The notes below the pieces were generated by a model. The model had not been told where the DNA came from and searched no databases. It saw nothing but the letters and a program-made list of their open reading frames with translations. This document shows, piece by piece, positions 23,301 through 32,881 of a DNA stretch of 64,000 nucleotides (positions within the stretch are counted from its first letter, which is position 1; each line of letters begins with the position of its first letter). The position numbers and the translations under genes are program-made. The DNA comes from Paraphoma chrysanthemicola (lineage: Eukaryota; Ascomycota; Dothideomycetes; Pleosporales; Phaeosphaeriaceae), in the NCBI GenBank assembly GCA_020744225.1, contig JAGMWG010000009.1, positions 868,001-932,000 of the forward strand, given 5' to 3'.

Positions 23301-26300
23301 CTAAGACTGCTCGCTCAAGTCTTTGAGATCTAACGAGTTTAAGAGTCCGGCCTCCTTCACCAGCTCGTAGAACAGACCTTTTCGCCTGACCAATTCGGCT
23401 GGGCTTTCAAACTCCGCCACCTCCCCCTTATCCAGAACAATGATACGGTCGCAGTCTAAGATTGTGTTGATTCGGTGCGCAATGGTGATGATTGTTTTGT
23501 TCTTGAACATGCTGCTGCGCAGTGTGGTCTGCAACATGGCGTCGGTTTCAATGTCGACAGCAGCTGTGGCTTCATCGAGAACAAGAATGTTAGAAGGCGC
23601 CAGAAGCGCGCGGGCCAGAGAGATCAGCTGACGCTGGCCGGAACTGAGATTGGAGCCGCCTTCGTGTATGCGGGCGTCAAGTCGGCCGTCCATGCTTGAA
23701 ACGTGGTCCTTTAGGCGCGCGTGTTCTGCAAAACAATTAGCGTTGATCACAAAGTCACAACACGATACCCACCTAGTACGCTCCAGAGTTCTGTGTCGTC
23801 GTGGACGTGGCCTGGGTCCAGATTGTCTCGCACAGTTCCCTCAAAAAGTGCCGCATCCTGTGGGATAATGGCCAAGCGTCTCCGGAGGTCCAATAGTCCT
23901 ATGGTGCTCGTGTTGAGATTGTCGATGCTCACAAAGCCTTCCGCGGGCTCAATGATACGGAACAGAGCCAGGGTGAGGGAACTCTTGCCCGCACCTGTGC
24001 GACCAACCACCCCGATCTTCTCATTTGGCTTGATGTGAAGATTGATGTTCTTCAGCACCAGGTCGAGACCAGGGCGGTACCGGGTGCTGTAATTGTTGAA
24101 CGCAACAGCACCCTGAGATGGCCAACTGATCGGTGGTCTATTCTTGGAAATGATCTCAGGCGCCTCGCTTGGAAGAGCGGCATATTCCAAAACACGTTCC
24201 ACCGCGACAATGTTAGTCTCCACCTCAACCGTCTGTCTGACGATCCAGTTGAGACTTTGAGTGATCTGAAGGGCATACGACATCGAAAGACCAACCATTC
24301 CAGCGGACAGTCCGCTATGGCTAGCTACAGAGATGATGGCAAATCCTGCAGAGGCCAAGATGATCACTGACCCAATGAATTCCAAGCGAACAGCGAGCCA
24401 TCGATTCGCGCTGATCGACGGGTAATAAGCCCGAAGATTAGCATCGACTCGCCACTCATTCTCGAGTTCGAAACGCTTCTGCTGGTGGTACGCCCGAATT
24501 GTACTCATGCCGCTCAACGACTCCTGGAAGTGCGCATATATGGGGCTGCGGCTGACGCTATCGAGCCTCTTCAGCTCCCGTGACGTGCGCAGGTAGTAAC
24601 GCTGGATATATAGGTATAGCGCGCCGAGCGGCACGATGAGTACAACAAAAATAGGGGTCGATACGGATATGACCACAAGGGTAAACCCGGCTGTGCTGGT
24701 CAGTCAAATGTGACACATAACGGGTGCTGTGGGTGGCTGCATACCTCTAGCGGAATTGACGAAGAGCATGTTGAACGTTCGGCTGCATAACTTCGTCAGT
24801 ATTCTGCTGCGGAGGGAGCAAGTTGCGAGAACTTACGCTAATACTTCATCTACCTTGTATATATCGCTGGAACGAAGTCAGTATGTTTTCAAGAATGCTA
24901 TGGTTGCAGTAACGACGGTGTTCGTTATAACCGCTCGAAAATGATCGTTGGCGGCGCGTATCGGACCACTGGGGATACCATTGGAGATCATGGCGCGGGA
25001 CTTACCTTGAGAAGCGGTTGAGTATGCGTCCTGCCGGCGTAGTTTCAAAGAAGCTCATTGGAGAACGGAAGATGGCAAACGCCATCCGCTCGTGGAGCTT
25101 TCGGCTGGCCTATTACAGCGTAAGTCGATGCAGTCACACGTGCGAAGTGTACCTCGAGTCCTGAATGGACGTACCTCGATCGAACAGAATATCCAGAGGA
25201 TGAGCGTCTGCACAACGACGAGTGCAGCGGATCCCACGCCAAAAGCGAAGTAGATGCCGATGTATTTGCCTACATTAGGGTTTCCCCCGTACCGTTGGTT
25301 GATCTCAGACCAGTGTTTGAGCCATACACTTGCGCCTGCAGGAAGTTAGCGTGGGCAACTTCAAAACGAGAAGATGACGAGCCAATGGCGTTTCACTCAC
25401 CAACGGATGCGGTCTGCGCGCCGGCTAGCAGGAGCAGGTATACTATGACAGCTGCAAGATTGCTTGTCTTTGCATATTCCCCATAGACGGACCACTTAAC
25501 CTTACCCTGCTCAGAAAACTCTTTCGACTGTTTGGTCTTTGCCCCTCCTTCCTCGTCACTGAGCTTACCGCGAGGACCTCTGAAACTTGCGGAGCTTGCT
25601 CGGCGGAGAGTGTTCGAACTGAATTTACGAGCTGTTCCACCACCCGGCTTAAGGGGTGCAAGATGAGCCGCACCCTCCTGGGCGGCTTCCGCTTCCGCCT
25701 GATCTTCGTCATCATCTTCTCCGACTGGACTTCCTCCGTAAACAGTGGAGTCTTCATCGCTCAACGCACTCTCTGATGCATGGCTGCTGTCCTCTCCTTG
25801 GTCCTCGTTCAGTGAAGTCTTGATGAGATTTGCGATTTCGCCCTTCATCGCCATCAGCTGATCATAATTTCCACGCTCGAGAATTTTACGGTCACGTAAA
25901 AGTATGATCATGTCGGCTTCCATCAAAACTGGAATGGAGTTGGTTGCGAGGATCCTGGTCTTGCCAGCTAGTAGCCCCTTGGGACCGAAGACATTGTCAA
26001 TCAAATGCCGTCCAACATGCTGGTCGACAGCAGATAGACAGTCATCGAGTAAGTAAACATCAGCACGCGCATACACGGCTCGAGCCAATGTGACCCGGGC
26101 CTTTTGTCCGCCGGACAAAGAGATGCCGCGTTCGCCGACTTCTGTCTGATCGCCATCTGGAAGCTGTGCGAAATCGTCGCGTAATGCGCATGCTTGGACA
26201 GTCTTGTCGTAAAATTGTGGGTCCCAGCGATGGCCGAACACGATGTTTTCTCTGACCGAAGCATTCATGACCCATGCCGACTGGGGCACGTATGCAGTCT

Positions 26301-28427
26301 TTCCTCGGAGAATGACCTCTCCGTTGATTTTCCACAAATCTCCCAGCACTGCCTGTAGGAGCGAGGATTTACCTGACCCCACACGACCAACTATGCAAGC
26401 AAGTTCACCCTTGTGTGCCGAGAAGTTGATGTTTTCTAGGGTTTTGTTCTCGCTGTTCCGATCCCAAGTAAAACTTGCGTCACGAATACGAACCGACTCG
26501 TCGCCGGTATCTTGGACAGCCTCCTCGCGAATGACGGCATTCTCCTGTAGCTCCTCGGCGGTCAAATAACCCGTGATACGTCCGACAGCTACGCTAGCCT
26601 CGACAATCGCTGTGATGACCATAGGAAGTATGGCGAGGGGAAATGTGAGCATGTTGAACAACGCCAGCGCTGGGAAAACGATGTCGGTGCTCAATGCACG
26701 TTGTTGCGTCAGGACAAACACACCAAAGGTCGAGCAAGATACAAGAAATGGAGTTGTGGACCATGTAAATGTGGAAAAGGCTTGGGTAGCGCCAATCTTG
26801 CGAAGGGTTTTGAGCTCCTGGTCGTTCCGAATATGGTTTAAGCGACTGGCGAACGCCGTTGTCCAGGCGTAGAGCTTAATGGACTTCATATTGTTGAGAA
26901 TCTCGGCGATGAGTTTCGTACGCGCATCCTTGTTCCTCATCTGCTCCTTTTGCAAAGTCTTCATCCACCGTGCGATGACGCCGTTGATGGGTATCATGAC
27001 GAACATTGCTGCCACACCTGCGAAGCAACTGTAGCCTAGCAGCTGGTACAGTGAGAGCATGCACAGGACAATCTGAAACGGAGCAGACCATAATTGCTGG
27101 CCGTACTGCGCCAGGTCCTGCAGACGCTGCGTGTCGACTGCCATGTAGTTCACAATATCTCCAGTTGATTTTGACGCTCTGCCTTCATTTGACAATCGGG
27201 TTGACTTCGAGTAGATCGCGGCGGTCAAAGACGACTTGATGCGCATACCTGTTTCAAACGACCGTTGGAAGTATTGATGAAGAGCCGCAGTCTGCGAAAC
27301 GGAGACTGCAAACATCGCAATTGCGATGGCAGCACCACGTATCACTGGCTGAGGATTTCCTGTACGATACGAGTCTACAAAGCTGATGAGAAGTCTGAGC
27401 AATTGTGGTTGCGCGAAGTTCAGTACGTCGCTAATGGTCTTGATAGCTGCACCGCGGAAGTATGGTCCGCCGAAGGAGCGGAACATAGCCAACCACAGTG
27501 AAGGATGTTTCTTTTCCATCTCAACTCCCCATGCATCCTCAAACTTCTGGGAAGTATGCCTCGTCGAATCGCGCTTTCGCAGGTTCCAAAGGTCGTCCTG
27601 TGTGAGAAATGTTTTGTAGCCACGCTTCATCATCGGGGTCATCCAGCCGAAAGTAAGAACGGAGAAGATATCTGCATATTCGTAGGCACATTCGTCATCG
27701 TCGCCGAGTGCATCGTAATCGCTCAGTCGCTTCTGTACCAACCACTCTAGTCCAAACTCTAGAGCAGCCAACCCAACACTGGCGCAGAAGACGGAGAAGT
27801 ATGCAACGTGGTCGCGATGTATATGCTGGGCGACGAGCGAGCGGAGTTTAACGGCGTATGCGAGGAGAAGAAACAGCCAGTAGAAGAGAACCACGCCGTT
27901 GGCGTTACGCGACCTCCAATGCTCGATGTATTGGATATAGTATATAACTCCGAGGGAAACGAGGGTGAGAATGGTGGTCCAGAAGCGGAAATCGCCAATC
28001 CACACGTCCTTGTAGTATTCGATTTGCAGCGCAGCTTGAACTGCGGTGGTTGCAATGAGTGCCCCGAGGGTTATCTGTGTTGTCGCTTCTCGTCAGCATT
28101 CACTCACACGCCACACTCGAGGCTTTGTAAAAGTTTACATACCAATTTGGCGTAGAAATGCCAATTGCGCTTTACAGGCTGGGGCGGACATTTGCTATAC
28201 AGATACCACAATGCGCCGGCACCTCCTACAATACCAAACGCCGAAACAGTCGCAATCCAGACATCAAGAAAGCACGGCGTGAAGTCATAGCGAATAGGGC
28301 TTATCGGGCCCCAACCCTCATTATTACCGCATAGTGGCTGGCGGTCGTGCTTCGAGGCTGTCAGGTAGCCGTACGCGCCGTTTGCCGAGGGTGAAGGCAG
28401 AAACGGAATCTGCTGTCCCTGCTGCAT
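23301..28427 (-). CDS. ABCC (MRP/YCF1-like) full-length ABC transporter
   Basis: ABCC proteins of this type pump glutathione conjugates, metals or drugs, typically into the vacuole. Eight exons (28427-28143, 28074-25401, 25335-25175, 25109-25006, 24866-24837, 24782-24745, 24690-23773, 23725-23301) give 1544 residues. An N-terminal TMD0 with several hydrophobic spans comes first, then TMD1. NBD1 follows, with Walker A GRVGSGKSS near 656, signature LSGGQKARV and Walker B VYLLDD. A linker rich in D, E, A and S ends in EQGKVKWSVYGEYAK, a block strongly reminiscent of yeast Ycf1. TMD2 and NBD2 complete it, with Walker A GRTGAGKSS near 1327, signature LSSGQRQ and Walker B ILVLDEAT. Exons 5 and 6 are only 30 and 38 bp, yet all phases agree. 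Both ATP sites look intact. YCF1-like is inferred from motifs; substrate is not known. Confidence 0.93.
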
Positions 28428-28960
28428 CGATCGTGTGGGCGTATGCTGTGCCCGGCTCTACTATGGAAGCAGAATGTAGCGGGCGATTGTCGGACGGCGT
28501 ATGGTAAGGATCAGAGGATGGAGGCGTGCACTTTCAGACGGAAGCTGCAGGGCGCGATGACTAAACGTCAGTGATCAGTGATTGGTCAAAGCGCCTGGCA
28601 AACGATGTCATGAAAATTTAGCGGCGGCTTTAAGCGCATTCATATCCCGAGGAACACAACTGCTTCAAGCAGCTCCCAGACCGCAGCTTCACGTAGACAA
28701 TCTTTTTTCTGATCGATCGATCGATCGATCATGTGTATGCTGCCGTACTCGATGGCTTGACTATGCGACACAGGAGCCACGTGGGAACCACAAGCACTTT
28801 AATAACATGCTTCTATCGAGCGTTCGTCTAGCTCTCGGCATTTCCCCGACTCATTGGCCAAATGGACGCGTCCGATCGCGGGTGTGTTACCAGATCACGT
28901 GCGGCGCCCGGCTTTCCGCGATCTAAGATGCACCCACATTTTCTCAATCAGCATCGCATT
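28428..28960. other. Promoter region of the ABCC gene and 3' end of the chitinase gene
   Basis: Both neighbours are on the minus strand, so this 533 bp holds the ABCC promoter and the chitinase 3' untranslated region. It contains a GATC microsatellite at 28711-28730 and nothing else I can name. Confidence 0.6.
28711..28730. repeat. (GATC)5 microsatellite
   Basis: Five perfect copies of GATC follow a short T run. Each unit is its own reverse complement. It lies about 280-300 bp upstream of the ABCC start codon. Confidence 0.8.
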
Positions 28961-30321
28961 TCAGAGCTCCATCCTCTCCCTGTAGGATTTTGCGTCGCCT
29001 GGAGAGGACAACGAACTCACAGCTTCTGAAGCTGCGCGTAAGTGCTCGAACCCTGGCGCATCTTCCCCAAGTCCCCATGCGAATACACCGCCAGGGTGCA
29101 TTTTATCGACGATGGTTGGTATCTTACGTCGAATCGCCTCAGGAGTGTCCCAGGACCAAAACAGCCGCTCTTCTTCATCCCAGTAGAAGTAGCCTCCGCC
29201 AACCTCATCATACGCTGCGTTCTCTCTAGCCTTCTGAAAAGACGTCGAGAGCTCTGACGGCACCTCGTCGTGCCAGGAGAAGGCGCCAGCTTGTCCTAGA
29301 TCTGCACCGGTTTCTGGGTCCTCCATCAGCTCCGTCTTACACCCGATCGGCTGCTCGTTGCAGTTTACACCTGCAGCAGTCTTGAACCACTTCACGTAGA
29401 AAGCCAGTCCTAAATTTGCTCTCTCATGAGACACGCCGCGATCGGCGTAGGCCTCAAGCGCCTCGAGTGAGTTTATTACACCTGTGTGGTGTTTCGTGAC
29501 GTTGTCGCGCCGGTTCATGAGATCTAGTTGTTGAGATGCAAAATCAGTAATGTCTCTCATCCAGTTCGAACACCAGCATTACGGACCGTAAGTCATGATA
29601 TTCAGAAAGTCCACTGACTCCAGGATATCTGGAATGGTCGCGTGGGTGAATGCCAACATGTCCCTAGGCAGACCTGGAACGGCTGCAGAAATAGTCTTCG
29701 ATGGCCCAATTGCACTTCGTATAGAGGCAAGCAGCTTCGGGTATGCCACAATTTCCCAGACTTTGTCGGCGTTGGGATTGGTCTTGTAGTCTTCCCCGTT
29801 GCCGCTAGTAGTCGTCAGTAGTCTGTTGAAGCTAGACAAGACATAATGTTGTAATACCCTGGATATTCCCAATCGATATCTACACCATCGGCGCCTGTAG
29901 CATGCAGCATGGTCTTCACATTCTTCGCAAATAGTTCCCTGCTCTCTTCGCTCTTCGCAGCTTTGTCGAAACCAGCTGTATCACCCCATCCACCAATTGC
30001 GATCTGAATAGCAGTTCCTTCTGCGAATTTGGAACGAACTCCATCCACTTTAGTAAAAAGTGGCCAGTCAGTTCGGCCGACATCATTGAAGATGTCAGAT
30101 CTCATAAAGGCAAGCGCAACGTGAGTAACGTCAGACACCAGTGGTAGTTCGGGTACGACGTTATGCTGTCTGAAACATTGAGTACAGACACATGTGGTGT
30201 TGGCTATTCCTTACCCTGTCAAGTACATTATGTACCTGAGCTTCGGTACCTGCGTGGTGGCGGCCAAACTGTGCGCAAAGAGAGACGACAGGATTACCAT
30301 TGTGGTGCAGAAGCTCGTCAT
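28961..30321 (-). CDS. Secreted GH18 chitinase
   Basis: The enzyme hydrolyses chitin, and the family uses substrate-assisted retaining catalysis. Exons 30321-30215, 30169-29858, 29804-29587 and 29523-28961 give 399 residues. Residues 1-20 form a signal peptide (MVILSSLFAHSLAA before TTQ), so it should be secreted. The family substrate-binding block IAIGGWGD is at about 93-100. The catalytic motif DGVDIDWE lies at 130-137 with Glu137 as proton donor, so the active site is intact. Splicing restores YLTGQHNVVP at the first join and MTYDLMNRRD at the third, both classic GH18 blocks. The third donor is the weak GTCCGT. No chitin-binding domain or GPI tail is seen. Roles in cell-wall turnover or in nutrition are both possible. 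Confidence 0.93.
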
Positions 30322-30972
30322 CGTCGCCGTGATTCAGATGTATCCCGCTTATATATGCAGGCTTGATGTACGAAGTAAAGTGGCTTCGCGATCGATGGTG
30401 GAGGAGGGACCTTGAAGGGAAAGGGCGCCAAGCCGCTAACGTTACAGTCGAGGAAGCCGAGATGGAGTTCCTCCTTCACATCACTTGAACACTTTACACC
30501 ACGATCGAGCCACTACTCTGACGTATCAACTCATGCTGCGGCTCATTTTGTAGGAAAGTTGGGTCCTTGTCTGTCATCGTCAATTATATTGCCAAGCATG
30601 CACCTGAGATCTGGAGGACAGTAAGCGTGAAAGAGGCTGGCATACACGTCGAAATTCCTCACAGTACGCCGAGTTAACCTTGATTCGCAACTTAAAATTA
30701 GCGTCAAGGGAAAATGCGTAGCTCTGGTATTTCTATCTATGGTTCTCTAACTCCCAAAAGTCGTGCTCAGTTGGTCCAGTGTGACATTTGGTTCGCTCCG
30801 TTACAAAAGGCTGTATAAACTCAATAGGCCTTGGCTAACGGGACACAAAGAGCTGGAAAATGTTCAAAAAGAATTCAAGCTTCTATACTTGAAGCTATCA
30901 GGTTACAAGAATCAATCTTGAATGAGATTAAGTTTTTGCGGCGCTTGGTGCGGATCGCCCCGTCCACCCCAA
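30322..30972. other. Chitinase promoter and arrestin 3' region
   Basis: Both neighbours are on the minus strand. The right part includes a frame on the plus strand (30832-31067) that lacks an ATG start and overlaps the 3' end of the arrestin gene; it is not accepted as a gene. Nothing else is seen. Confidence 0.55.
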
Positions 30973-32304
30973 TTATGCCGCCTTTGTCCGGCTGTATGTC
31001 GGCGGCTTCCCAACAGCGACTTGATACGTGGGAAGATCAGTATCTGATTCGCAGTCCCGATGAGTAGATCTCCCTAGAGCATTCTTGATCGGTATGACCA
31101 CCGTGTACGCAAACTGCGCAGGTCGTCGGTGCACCAAACTTCCTGTGGCCTTGTGGAATGTGTCCTCGCCCATGTGGACACAAATTCGCAAACTGTGTTC
31201 CACATGCACTGCGAATCTTATGCCCTGCTCTGATTGCGGCGGTGAAGGCAAATCTGGGGTCGAACACGGTATCGTTTGAGTGAGACGATCACCGGAAATT
31301 GCTAAGTCATCGGCGAACGGAAGCTCGAGACCCATGGGAAGGTCTGCATTGAATCGAATTTCGAGCTCGGATTCAACCGCAGCGTTCGGCCTAGGTGTGA
31401 ACGGATGATGAAGCACCGGTTGGTAATTGCCTTTTGCGATGACGCGCGCTTCTTCGTATCTTTCAGTATCAAGCATTGACACCATGGTTTCGTCCACCGA
31501 CTGTCCCGAAAGCACGATGGCCTTCTCCTCCAATTCCCACTGAATCGTCCGTGGCGTCATCTTTTTGAATTCTGACTCCCGCACCCACGACACGCTTGGA
31601 ACAGATGATGTTCCATGGTGTGGCGATTCGAGTCCCCCGAGGTGAAGTGTAACTGGTAGGCGACCTGTGATCGTATCTTGCTTCGCGAAGCTGGCCTTGA
31701 CCACCAAGGGGGATTCTGGGAACGTAATCCTCGGTGATGGTAAGAGACGCGGTTCCATCAGCCATTTTTTGGATAATCGTATGCTTTGATGTGTGGATAG
31801 AGTCTGTCCTGGCGGAAGGATAATCTGCGCCACCACTGCGTAGCATACTTCAATTGACGGAAGTCTGGTCGTCGGGCATAAGTACGAAGGGATGACGAGC
31901 TCGAAAGTCGAGGTAAGATCACCGGAGCGAGCCATCTTCAACTCAACGGAGCATTCTACAAGCGTTTCCACATGCTGTAAGTCGATCTCAGCGTCCCTCG
32001 ATCTCGACTGTCGACGTCTTAGCTTGTACCAGGGTGAGGATTCGCTGCTAACTGGTCGCGCAGTGTGGAATGCTCCAGACCTGACAAGCTTTATCTGGGC
32101 ATGAACACTCTGATTGTCTTTATTGCTGAATTTTCTGCAGGTTACTCGTCCATGGAAACTGCGGTCGCGGCTATCACTTCCGAAGCCGCGGAAAATGGTG
32201 ATTTGGGAGGGTGTTTGTAAGATGATGCTGGGCGCTTTCATGGTGGATTTGGGGCTCTCGTTAGAAGGCGTATGTTGCTCATACGCTTGCTGTTTCGTAA
32301 ACAT
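30973..32304 (-). CDS. Arrestin-like protein with C-terminal PPxY motif
   Basis: Alpha-arrestins are adaptors that bring Rsp5-type ubiquitin ligases to plasma-membrane transporters. From the ATG at 32304 the product is 443 residues. The N-terminal part (about 24-190) has the strand pattern of an arrestin-N domain (ITIFRGFGSDSRDRSFHG, FELVIPSYLCPTTRLPS). The rest, from about 205 to 410, resembles arrestin-C. PPTY at 434-437 fits a PPxY site for a WW domain. The protein is short for fungal alpha-arrestins, with little C-terminal tail. The frame stays open upstream of the chosen ATG to a TTG at 32364, and a short upstream exon cannot be excluded. Assignment rests on fold pattern and motif, not on a named orthologue. 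Confidence 0.7.
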   Translation of the reverse strand: MFTKQQAYEQHTPSNESPKSTMKAPSIILQTPSQITIFRGFGSDSRDRSFHGRVTCRKFSNKDNQSVHAQIKLVRSGAFHTARPVSSESSPWYKLRRRQSRSRDAEIDLQHVETLVECSVELKMARSGDLTSTFELVIPSYLCPTTRLPSIEVCYAVVAQIILPPGQTLSTHQSIRLSKKWLMEPRLLPSPRITFPESPLVVKASFAKQDTITGRLPVTLHLGGLESPHHGTSSVPSVSWVRESEFKKMTPRTIQWELEEKAIVLSGQSVDETMVSMLDTERYEEARVIAKGNYQPVLHHPFTPRPNAAVESELEIRFNADLPMGLELPFADDLAISGDRLTQTIPCSTPDLPSPPQSEQGIRFAVHVEHSLRICVHMGEDTFHKATGSLVHRRPAQFAYTVVIPIKNALGRSTHRDCESDTDLPTYQVAVGKPPTYSRTKAA

Positions 32305-32881
32305 AGTTTTGCTATCAAGAGAATAGGCGTTGCCAGTAGGTAGTGGAGTGAGGTCAAGAAGCAATAACTACTACCATTGACGAGGGCGCCATGAAGTATA
32401 CTCGTGAAGATGAATATGTCATCAGTCAATCATATTCTGCCGTCAAATTTAGAGTTCACATTGCATGAGGCTTGACTTCTGCAGTATGGTGCGCGCACCG
32501 TGGCCGAAAGAGGCAGCCAAGATACACGTCTATCCCCGAATGGTCACTAGCGCCAATGCACCAACACACCGTTGTGCTTCACGAACGTGGATTTCTAAGA
32601 AGTTTCGTGTGTGTCACGGGAGCTTGTGAAGCCCTTCACTGCTCCAAAAGGGAAAAGTATGGGATGACGAATCTCGTTACTTGGATGATGCCAATTCTTT
32701 AGGTGAAGGCTTTTCGGACCTGTACTTTGTGAACGTGGAGCTTGGAACTGGTTCTGTGGTGTCGTGCAAAGGCGCGAACACTCCTCCATTGCATTTCAAA
32801 ATCCTCTCCTTCCGCCTTAGACCTGGAGGAAAACACCACTACCTGAACAAATCATCAATCTCACTAACAGCATCATCACCG
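32305..32881. other. Intergenic region between arrestin-like and unrecognised gene
   Basis: It should contain the arrestin promoter and the 3' end of the next minus-strand gene. The plus-strand frame at 32681-33256 enters the coding region of that gene as its mirror. No other structure is seen. Confidence 0.55.

Noticed and set aside
28711..28730. GATC repeat as a possible insertion footprint
   Set aside because: A simple microsatellite explains it; there are no flanking inverted repeats or target duplications.
30831..31067. 78-residue plus-strand frame with helical look
   Set aside because: It begins at TTG, not ATG, and overlaps the arrestin coding end; likely chance.
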